NCBI RefSeq assembly: GCF_024323335.1
Contig: NC_066579.1
Coordinates: 243,347,068 to 243,411,067, forward strand
DNA length: 64,000 nucleotides
Direction: 5' to 3'
Source of the DNA: Lathyrus oleraceus
Taxonomy: Eukaryota > Streptophyta > Magnoliopsida > Fabales > Fabaceae
A program made the position numbers and the translations under genes. Shown one piece after another: positions 10,668 through 19,310 of this stretch. The notes beneath the pieces were generated by a model. That model made no database searches. It worked only from the letters and a program-made list of their open reading frames with translations, and was not told where the DNA came from. Position 1 is the first letter of the stretch. Every line of letters starts with the position of its first letter.

Positions 10668-12679
10668 ATGGACTAGATACAGAAAGAACTGGCTGATATG
10701 CGTGAAAGGATGGATTAGTTCATGACATTGATGACTGGTACGGCATAAGGCCAAGAAAAGCTGAGGGAATTGGTTGAGAAACCGAGGCCCGATCCAGAGG
10801 TGGAAATACCAAGCGCTGAGGGGAACCCTGGGAACCCTGGGAACGCTGATAACCCTGTGAAACTGGAAACGCGGGTAACACAAATGTTGATGGAAACCCG
10901 GGTAATGTTGGCAACACGAGAAATGTTGGGAATGGTATTGGCGGAAGGTACAATGTGAATCAAGGGATTCGGATTAACGGGCACCCCGTTACTGAAGATT
11001 GTCAGTATGATCAATTTTCTTTGCACGACGAGGCCCTCGAGACCACTCGCCGTATGGATGAGCTTGCTAAGAAGCTCAAATCTTTGGAGTCTCAAAATTC
11101 CTTAGGTTTCGATGTCACCAATCTTGGTCTGGTTCAGGGAGTAAGGATCCCTCACAAGTTCAAACCCCCTACTTTTGAGAAATATAACGGGGCTTCTTGC
11201 CCACGCACTCATCTCCACTCTTATTTGGGAAGGTTGGGAGCTCACACTGAAGATGAAAAGCTGTGGATGTACTATTTTGAAGACAGTTTAACTAGAACTT
11301 CTCGTGAATGGTATTCTCATTTGTCTCGTACTACCATCAAGAGCTGGAAAGACTTGGCAGAGGCTTTTGTCAAGCAATATCAATACAACTTGGACATGGC
11401 TCCAAATCGGACCTTGTTGCAAGGAATGTCTCAGACTGCCAAGGAAACCTTTAGAGAATATGCTCAGCATTGGAGACAGATTGCTGCATCCGTCCAACCC
11501 CCTATGTCTGAAAGGGAGATGGCAGAAATGTTCATGAACACTCTTCAAGGCAATTATATCGAGAGATTGGCTGCTTGCCCGTCAATCAGCTTTGTAGAGA
11601 TAGTGATTGCTGGAGAAAGGATCAAGAGTCTGTTGAAGATGGGCCGAATTCAAGACAACAGTGCTTCCAACTCATCAGTTCCCAAGAAACCGTTTGCTGG
11701 TAACGGTCAGCGAAGAAGAGAAGGTGAGACAAGCATTGTATATGTCGGCAGAGGCAGGGGCAGAGGACGCCCTAATTATTATCAAGATCAAGTGGCCGCA
11801 GTCACTATTCCAACACCTGTTCCTCAACCGCAGTATCATCCGTAACAGCAACCAAGGTACAACAATCAACAACAAGGAGGTAATCTGGGTCAGCAGAGAC
11901 ACTATCAACAACGTCCAAGGCAAGCGGACCGGGTCATTGAGCCAATCCCAATGCCTTATTCTGTATTACTTCCCAAGCTGATTGACATGAATCTGGTTAC
12001 GTTGATAACTCTGGCCCCACCGGTCGATCCCTACAATCTGCCTAGAGGTTATGATGTCAACGCCAGATGTGCTTTTCACTCCAACGCACCTGGCCATACT
12101 ACAGATAATTGCAAGGCTCTCCAGCTAAAGGTACAAGATTTGGGAGATGCCCAGGCCATCAATTTTTCTCTGGTGCCTAATGTTATCCAAAACCTGATGC
12201 TAGCTCACGGCGGGCAGAGGATTAATGCTGTTGATAGTGGGGAAACTTTGAATTTGGTTTCTGATGTGGCTAAAGTGAAGACTTCGCTATCGGTAGTTAA
12301 AGACCGACTTTTGAAAGGACAGATTTTCCTGGGCTGTGGGGAAGAGTGCAGAAATTGTCAAGCTGCCAAGAACGGATGTGACAGTTTGAGAAAAGGTATT
12401 CAGCAACTGATAGATGAAGGTTGTCTTCAGTTCGATCAGACTCGTCCAGTGAAGAATGATGTGTCGACAGTAACGTTTTATTTCACTCCTGAAGAAATAT
12501 ATGTTCCCGAGAGACCCGCTCCGATGACAATATATTTCCCAGAAAGTCCAGCACCAATTTACTCTAACAACCCTCAACCGACATTGATTGGTCTAGTCAC
12601 CATCACGGTACCAGGACCTGTTCCGTATGAGAAAGACAGTGCTATCCCGTGGTACTATGGGGCTGATATCTACTTCTAG
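10668..12679 (+). pseudogene. gag: gag of element N (Ty3/gypsy Tat-type)
   Basis: Structural protein of the virus-like particle. The first part (10668-10958) is in another frame from the rest and holds three stops. The main frame runs from about 10955: a basic helical start (DELAKKLKSLESQN), IPHKFKPPTFEKYNG, then the Retrotrans_gag core with WMYYFEDSLTRTSREWYSHL and AFVKQYQYNLDMAPNRTLLQ, and MFMNTLQGNYIERL. The frame continues past TAA 11843-11845 into a Gln-rich linker and a CAFH...GHTTDNC knuckle-like stretch at about 12068-12112. It stops again at TAG 12677-12679 while the same frame carries on into protease. No indel is needed after 10955; only nonsense codons break it. Confidence 0.9.
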
Positions 12680-13920
12680 GGGCAGAAAGTTAACGAAGAA
12701 GACTTTGACATTGGTAGCTCCGCTGTAGACAATGTTGGGGGAATTGGTGGCTTCACTCGCAGTGGACACCTATTTGCACCATCAACATTGCGCACGAATG
12801 TTGAAGCTGAGGCAGCTGCCAAGGCTAAAGGTAAACAGGTATCCACCGAAGAGGTTACTACCGAGGAAGCTCCTCCTAGGACCGCATTCGAGAAGGAAGT
12901 GGATGAGTTTATGAGGATTATCAAGAAAAGTGACTACAAGGTAGTCGACCAGCTAAATCAGACACCCTCAAAGATCTCCATTCTCTCACTATTGATGTGC
13001 TCTGAGGTACACAGAGCAGCCTTGTTGAAAGTACTGAATATGGCTCATGTTCCCCCAGAGATAACTGTTGACCAGCTAGAGTCGGTAGTTTTGAATGTAC
13101 ATACTAGCCATGCGCTAGGTTTCACCGATTATGACCTAACACCTGAGGGCAGGAATCACAACAAAGCCTTCCATATCACAATGGAATACAAAGGGACGGT
13201 GCTTTCCCATGTTTTGGTTGATATAGGTTCTTCTCTGGATGTTCTCCCAAAGAAAGCCTTAACGAAGTTGGATTGCGATGACGCCACCCTGAGGCTGAGT
13301 AATTTAGTTGTAAGGGCTTTTGATGGCTCTAAACGAGCTGTTTGTGGCGAAGTTGAGTTGCCAGTTCAGATTGGACTGCAGGTATTCAAGAGTACCTTTT
13401 ATGTGATGGATATCCAGCCTGCCTATAACTATCTGCTAGGTCGACCCTGGATTCATGCTGCCGGTGCTGTTACTTCTACTCTCCACCAGAAGCTCAAATA
13501 TGGACTAGAAGGTCAGATCGTCACCGTCTGTGGTGAAGAGGGTATTTTTGTTAGCCAACTGTCTACATTTTAGTATGTGGAGATGGATGGTGAGATGCAT
13601 GAGATGCTGTGTCAGGGCTTCGAAGCCATAAACATCAGTGAGGTCGCGCCCGAAACTGTCTTTTCACCAGAGTCTGAGAAGGTCGGGACTTTTATCTCTT
13701 CATACAAGCAAGCTGTTGAAATGGTTAAGGCTGGTAATGCCCAAGGTTGGGGCAAATTTGTAGAGCCAGTCATAAAATAAGACAAGTTTGGATTGGGGTA
13801 TACTCCGGGTTCTCAGAAGAATGAAGCCGGTACTTTCTCCAGCGGGGGTTTGGTTTCTCCCCACACCGTCAATGCTGCAGATGAAGACAAGGCTGACAAC
13901 GATTGTGACTTAGATAGCTG
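12680..13920 (+). pseudogene. pro: Aspartic protease region of element N
   Basis: Retroviral-type aspartic protease that would cut the polyprotein. It continues the gag frame. A Lys/Glu/Ala-rich linker (12788-12900) and DEFMRIIKKSDYKVVDQL precede the protease. The active-site box reads VDIGSSLDVLPK at about 13219-13254, where the family has D-T/S-G, so the middle residue is replaced by Ile. The second hallmark YLLGRPWIHAAGA is at about 13432-13470. In-frame stops at 13571-13573 (TAG), 13778-13780 (TAA) and 13918-13920 (TAG) break the tail, which reads on to CDLDS. The Asp is kept, but the DIG box and the stops make it inactive. Confidence 0.88.
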
Positions 13921-14281
13921 ATTCGCCCGTGTGTCCCAGGAGAAAAGCTCGACAATTGGTCGTCTGAAAAAGTCGTCAGGTTTACTCTACTGAAGGAGTA
14001 ATTTTTATTGTTTTCCTTTTATCACATGCATAACAAAGTCTTATACTTTGACCAAGGTGTAATGACTCATCTGTAGGGCCATCCATTTAGTTACATTTCG
14101 CAATTATTTTCATCATCAATAAAGGACAGCTTTTGCAAACAATTTTGTGTTCTCTTTCTTTCAATTATTTTTACTTTTACAAAAAAGGCAATGTTTCTTT
14201 TTCATGTTTCTTTTTCGTTTTTCTTTCCAAAAAACACCTCGTAAAACTGATCACCCGGATCTCACTGCTAACGACACTGCT
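13921..14281 (+). other. Spacer between protease and pol, possible Ogre-type intron
   Basis: About 360 bp joining the end of the gag-protease frame to the start of pol (YDFDNPIYQAEEG). It becomes T-rich (TTTTTATTGTTTTCC near 14004 and a long T/C tract at 14150-14235). Ogre elements are known to carry a spliced intron at this place, so I read it as the remains of that intron. Exact splice sites cannot be set from one copy. Confidence 0.5.
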
Positions 14282-15132
14282 ATGGCCAAGTATGACTTCG
14301 ACAATCCTATCTATCAAGCCGAAGAAGGGGTTGAAGAAGATTGTGAATTGCCTGAGGAGTTAGTCAGGTTGTTGAAACAGGAGGACCGAGCTATCACACC
14401 TTATCAGGAGGTGGTTGAGACCATCAACATTGGTATCGAAGACGACAAGAAAGAGATCAAGATCGGGGCCAGTCTACAGGCCGAGAGGAAAAGACCGTTG
14501 ATCATGTACTTGACTGTATTAGAAAGGTCAATGGGTTGTGTGCTCGGTCAGCATGACGAGTCAGGTAGAAAAGAGCATGCAATATACTACCTTAGCAAAA
14601 AGTTTACCGACTGTGAACAAAGATACTCGCTGCTCGAGAAAACATGCCGCGCCTTGGCATGGGCTGCTCGCCGACTAAGACAGTATATGTTGACTCACAC
14701 GACTCTATTGATATCAAAGATGGATCAAGTCAAGTATATTTTTGAAAAGCCAGCAGGGCTGCTAGGTGGCAAATGATGCTGACAGAGTGTGACATCCAAT
14801 ACACTTCATAAAAAGCCATCAATAGAAGTGTCTTGTCAGACTATCTTGCCGCGCAACCGATTGATGATTACCAACCTATGAGGTTCGACTTTCCTGATGA
14901 GGACATCATGTTTCTCAAATCGAAAGATTGCGAGGAACCACTCCCGGAGGAGGGGCCTGACCCTGAATCCAAATGGATTATGATGTTTGATGGGGTGGTC
15001 AACGTCAATGGTCGCGGAGTTGGTGCAGTGTTGATCACACCGGAGGGGGTTCATATGCCATTTTGTGCCAGAATAACTTTTCCCTGCATCAACAATGAAG
15101 CCGGACGAAGCAGAATGGGTCCGTTCTCATAA
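14282..15132 (+). pseudogene. pol: pol remnant of element N: RNase H and second RNase H fragments, RT core deleted
   Basis: Begins with the Ogre-type pol N-terminus (DFDNPIYQAEEG, CELPEELVRLLKQE), then jumps at about 14485 from IGASLQ directly to the RNase H stretch RPLIMYLTVLERSMGCVLGQ. The whole RT catalytic region, with the YVDD box, is missing. RNase H continues to KMDQVKYIFEK, where an indel near 14757 changes frame. The second RNase H begins at 14833 (DYLAAQPIDDY, WIMMFDGVVNVNGRGVGAVL) and is cut at about 15100 after CINNEAG. That point joins the integrase tail, with GAAGC present on both sides of the joint. Confidence 0.88.
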
Positions 15133-15443
15133 ATCAGCTAAGCCTAGTTGAGGAAAAGAGACTAGCAGCTATATGCCATGGCCAGCTATATCAGAGACGG
15201 ACGAAGAGAGCGTTTGATCAGAAAGTGCGCCCTCGAGAGTATCGAGATTGTGAATTGGTACTCAAAAGAATTCTTCCTCCCAACACAGATCATAGGGGCA
15301 AATGGACACCGAACAACGAGGGTCCATACGTGGTTAAAAGAGTTTTCTCTAGCAGAGCTCTGATGCTAACAACCATGGATGGCGAAGACTTCCCGTCCCC
15401 TGTCAACTCAGACGCAGTTAAAAAAATACTTCGCATAAAATAG
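15103..15443 (+). pseudogene. pol: Integrase C-terminal remnant of element N
   Basis: Only the tail of integrase survives: DEAEWV, HGQLYQRR, then frame-shifted RPREYRDCELVLKRIL, HRGKWTPNNEGPYVVKRVF and LTTMDGEDFPSPVNSDAVKK, closing at TAG 15441-15443. Zinc domain and DDE core are deleted. The retained piece matches the C-termini in elements A and D closely, including the motif just before the stop. Confidence 0.85.
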
Positions 15444-15448
15444 ACCCG

Positions 15449-15644
15449 CTGGACAGTAAAAAGAATAGTCCAGGCAAAAAAGGGGCATCCCGACGAACCA
15501 AAAAAAAGAATGAAGAGGTTCAGGCAAAAATTAGGGATATAAAAATAAATAAAAAATGTACACCCGGTGAGTCGAAAACCCGAAAGGGCGGCTCAGGCAA
15601 AAAAGGGTATCCCGGTGGATTGAAAACCCAAAAGGGCGGTCCAC
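15449..15644 (+). other. Four post-integrase stem-loop modules (element N)
   Basis: Four stem-loops, each followed by AGGCAAAAA or ACGCAAAAG. 15449-15473: CTGGAC pairs with GTCCAG. 15495-15521: GAACC pairs with GGTTC. 15568-15595: TGAGTC pairs with GGCTCA around CCC-GAAA-GGG. 15615-15644: GTGGATT pairs with GGTCCAC around CCC-AAAA-GGG. The stems share little sequence, yet all pair, some with G-U. Confidence 0.78.
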
Positions 15645-16245
15645 GCAAAAGTTAGGGAATAAGAGAAAAACTGCGATCTGAGTTCATCCATGTTATATCA
15701 CCGTTTCATTCAATCCGGCAATCTTCAAAGGTAAAAGATCGACTAATCATCCACTTCAGAAAGCAAGATGAGCAGAGCGTCTTGAGGACATACGAGCCAT
15801 AGCAGAGTCGAAACTCGGTGGGACCCCGTTTCCACATTGCCATTAGGATAGTTTCTCTTGTCCAATTAATAGCGATCGCCTCTTTCCAGGGATCAGCTTC
15901 CTGATGTACTCGCCTATTCCTGGCACAAATTTTTCAACCAACAAAAGTCGAATAATTCAGTTAAAAAGCCTCTTTACTTTTCATTTATCAGTTTGTTTGC
16001 AAAAGATGTCTGAATTCTTGAGGAAACATATTGCATCTGAATGTAATGGTGGCTTTTGCAGATGACTTGCGCAGGAAAACAATCAAAATTGCTTTGAATG
16101 TGCTTAATCCCGGACGGTGAATTCAAACCGAGTAATTCCCCGGGGCATACGTGTATTTTTTGGTTACAGGTCACAGGAACCGGATGTCAAGTCATGAATC
16201 CTCACCCCTAAGCGGTTGACAAAGCCTCTCCTCTACAGAGCAGGT
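15645..16245 (+). other. 3' UTR of element N, first part
   Basis: No gene visible. Unique-looking sequence linking the hairpin modules to the repeat arrays, with one small hairpin-like phrase near 15800 (GAGT pairing with ACTC). Confidence 0.5.
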
Positions 16246-16427
16246 TCCCCAGTAGAGTTGACAGTATCCAGACTGTATATCCCCAGTAGAGTTGATAGTA
16301 TCCAGACTGTATATCCCCAGCGGAGTCGACAGTGCCAGACTGTATCTTCCCAGCAACAGCGGAGTAGTCGCATACCCAACAGACAAGAGGGTGGTGTTCC
16401 TAGTGTTCATCTCGTCCCCAGCAGATT
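16246..16427 (+). repeat. 34-bp tandem repeats with a primer-site-complementary motif
   Basis: Units start at 16246, 16280 and 16314. Each begins TCCCCAGYRGAGTYG (14 of 15 bases match TCCCCAGCAGAGTCG in the third unit) and continues into a hairpin: ACAGT pairs with ACTGT around ATCCAG or GCCAG. A further TCCCCAGCAGA is at 16415. TCCCCAGCAGAGTCGCCA is the exact complement of the primer-binding site used by D and, save its last base, N. More degenerate CCCCAGC phrases follow to about 17000. Confidence 0.85.
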
Positions 16428-16853
16428 ATTTTTTTAACAGATTTGTTTTAATCCCCAGCCTAAGGATGATTAGCAAGTTCATATCCCCAGCAAAGGTCGA
16501 TTCCTACGACATTTCCCCAGGAAGTGCTTTCCTCACAGACTCTCCTCGCAGAGCCTCGCCAAGCAAAGTTTCCATAGTTGATACTTCCCCAGCAAGGTCA
16601 ACTTTTCAAAAAAGGCCGATTTATTTTCGGTGGCTCCCCGGTCCCGGCAGACGTATCATTCCCCATAGAGCATTCAAGGATTGATACATCGATCCGCTCC
16701 CTGCCAGAGTTGCTTCCCCAAGCAGATTTCTTTTTTCTTTTTACACCATGCATAACATTTGCATTTGCATGCATATCATATCAAGCATACACATAAGCTG
16801 ATAAACAGGTTCTTCAAAGCAGACTGAAAATTACTTTACAACCAAAGTCATGA
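16428..16853 (+). other. 3' UTR of element N, middle part
   Basis: No gene. Contains more CCCCAGC-type phrases (near 16455, 16483, 16515, 16588 and 16716) separated by unrelated sequence. Confidence 0.5.
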
Positions 16854-17747
16854 GATTCGGCCAGAGGATCAAGTGTGTGTGTGACCCAGCATGAGGGTCA
16901 TTTCTAAGATTCAACCTGAGAATCGTTTTCCAGAGATCCAGCCTGAGGGTCATTTCGAAGATTAAGCCAGAGAGTCGACTATGAGCGTTATTTCCCCAGC
17001 AAGCCAGCTGGAGGAATAGATTGATAGCTCGACAGAAAATCAACCTACAAGAGGATCCAGCCCGCGGATCGCATTAAAAAAACAAAGTCTAATTGAAGGG
17101 TCGTTACGACATGTTCTAGCCTGAAGAATATGTACGAAGCCCAAAAAGTGGAATATTCTCGAAGCTGTATACCTAACACGAAGATTGGGTGTAGATTTTG
17201 AAAGAGGGTCAACCAGCGCATGATGGGAATTTATCATCAAATCAATCCAGATCTAGCCAGAAGATCGAAGTCAGGTCTAGCCCGAAGACCGGAAATAGAT
17301 TCAGCCAGAGAATCGAAACAATTCAGATCTAGCCAGAAGATCGAAGTAGATTCAGCCAGAGAATCAAAGAAAATAGATTCAGCCAGAGAATCGAAACAAA
17401 GGATATCTAGCCAGAAGATCGAAGAAGATCTAGCCAGAAGATCGAAGTCAGGTCTAGCCCGAAGATCGGAAATAGATTCAGCCAGAGAATCGAAACGACT
17501 TAGATCTAGCCAGAAGATCGAAGTAGATTCAGCCAGAGAATCAAAGGAAATAGATTCAACTAGAGAATCGAAACAAAGGAGATCTAGCCAGAAGATCGAA
17601 GAAGATCTAGCCAGAAGATTGAAACCGTATCCAGTCTGAGAATCAAAATTAACATCCAACCAGTGGACTAAATTGAGTATAGATTCAGCCAGTGGATCGA
17701 AACTCTAGATTAAGTCAGAAGACTGATTCAGATTCAGCCAGAGGATT
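16854..17747 (+). repeat. Array of about 25 short stem-loops in the 3' UTR of element N
   Basis: Repeated 17-nt hairpins: a 5-bp stem, a 7-nt loop AGCCAGA (variants AGCCTGA, AGCCCGA, AGCATGA, GGCCAGA, AACCTGA), then the complementary arm. Examples: 16854 GATTC/GGATC, 16883 GACCC/GGGTC, 16908 GATTC/GAATC, 16935 GATCC/GGGTC, 17054 GATCC/GGATC, 17250 GATCT/AGATC, 17274 GGTCT/AGACC. GATTC/GAATC and GATCT/AGATC then alternate from 17298 to 17620. One at 17109-17133 has a 9-bp stem (ACATGTTCT/AGAATATGT). Stem bases vary while pairing holds, often by double changes. Near-palindromic units keep frames open on both strands by chance; there is no protein gene here. Confidence 0.85.
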
Positions 17748-17897
17748 GGAAGAGAAATAAACAGCGCGGTGTATTTCAGCATTTTTGTGGTCTTCTCGGA
17801 GCGCAAATTTTCGGTCTGTCTTTGGTATTCAATCACAGCTCACCCTGTTTGTCTGATAAGTTGTTCGCTTTCATCCTGCTCGGGTTAGCTAATGATC

Positions 17898-17910
17898 AAA
17901 TAGGGGCAGT
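17898..17910 (+). other. Polypurine tract of element N
   Basis: AAATAGGGGCAGT ends directly at the 3' LTR start (17911). Element D has AAATAGGGGCATC at the same place. Confidence 0.75.
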
Positions 17911-19305
17911 TGTAACACCACAAAATTTGCCCTCCTCATTCATGCATTCATTTTTAGGTCATTTAACATTAGATACATTGCATTTCATCATGTCAATCAG
18001 AATCAGATCCAAGAAACTTTATTTAAAAAAAATAAAAAAAAACGGAAAGAAAAACGAAAACGAAAAAAAAACATAATAAAAAAAATAAAAATAAATAAAT
18101 AAATAAATTAAATAAATAAATAAATAAAATAAATAAATAAAAGAAAAAATCTCAGACTTGGACCTCTCTCATTTGAACCCACAAAGCCATGAAAATCAGG
18201 TTATAAAAGAGGGAGAACAGACAGAAAAAGGAAGAGAAGCAAAACACTCTGAGGTTTCCTTGGGACAAAACCTAGAGAGAAACCTGACAGAGAACTCAGA
18301 GCAGCCTCCAAACCCTGAAGGGAACTCAACTGCACAGAATCACCTCTGCCTCACATAAACCCTAAAGATTGTTTTGTAAACCTCACGGGTGCAACTCAAT
18401 TTCAATCAAGCTCTCCAATCAGGTTTGCCCTTATTCCCATTACCTTTATGCTCTTAATTTGGATCATCTGAATGTATGAGGTATGATGGATGAATTTCAT
18501 TAGGTTTTTGCCCACGGGTTTTAAATGTATATGAATGTATAAATAATGCCTTGAATGCTTAATCCTTATCGTGTTTCACTAACCCTTTTGTTGAGTTTTT
18601 GTGAAGGCTCACATGACTTTTGCAAGGATAGCTCGCTGGATATTCCACTTTGCTCGTGGGATACCATTTGGGAGATTTATTTTGATTTCCTTGTTGGCTC
18701 ATTTACTTTATGCATGTTTGTTTTGTATGTATTCGTATCCCTACAGGTAGCGTGGTTCCTTCGTCGAGGACTGCCCTTTTGCCCTTGAGCATCCCCCAAA
18801 CCCTAAAACCCAAAGCAACACGTTAACTCCTTCTACTACAGGCGAGTAAGTCTCCAAAGGTCGAGCATCCGGTAGATCGCGTAGTGACGTCGTTCGTCCA
18901 AAACGAAATCCATAACCCCGTAGTTAGCCGGACTACGGCTTGCTCTGATTCTCATATTCAGATGAGATACGTATGCAGTGGATGCGACATCCGTGCGAGT
19001 CATTTTCTTTTGACCCCTATTTTTTAGTAAACAACACAAGATAAACTCACACCCTTTAGACAAGAACTACAAAAGTGGATCCCGTAGAGTACTACGGATG
19101 CGTAGGGGTGCTAATACCTTCCCTTCGCATAATTGACTCCCGAACCCAAGATTTGGTTGCGAGACCCTGTCTTGTCCTTTCCTTTTTCCAGGTTTACTTC
19201 GAGCGTTTCCTTTCCCTCCTTTGGGATAAATAACGCACGGTGGCGACTCTCCTGTCTTTCTTCGCTGGTTGTTTTTTTTCGCATTCCATTTTTCAGGTTA
19301 CGACA
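17911..19305 (+). repeat. 3' LTR of element N
   Basis: 1395 bp, TGTAACACC...TTACGACA, followed by the GATGG target duplication. TATA box at 18202-18209 and partial primer-site copy at 19241-19250, as in the 5' LTR. Confidence 0.92.
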
Positions 19306-19310
19306 GATGG

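Larger units (their letters stand above)
8098..19305 (+). mobile_element. Tat-lineage Ty3/gypsy element N, internally deleted, nested in copia 1 gag
   Basis: Starts TGTAACACCCC and ends TTACGACA, with GATGG on both sides (8093-8097 and 19306-19310) as target duplication. LTRs are 8098-9544 and 17911-19305. Contents in order: primer site, long leader, gag-protease, a spacer that may be an intron, fragments of RNase H, second RNase H and the integrase C-terminus, hairpin modules, hairpin array, polypurine tract. RT catalytic core and integrase core are missing, so this copy could move only with proteins from relatives. No ORF1-like gene lies between leader and gag, unlike element B. Confidence 0.92.

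Noticed and set aside
17220..17659. Overlapping open frames of about 140 codons on both strands
   Set aside because: Both arise from a near-palindromic tandem hairpin unit whose period keeps frames open; the proteins are simple repeats with no domain and no start context.
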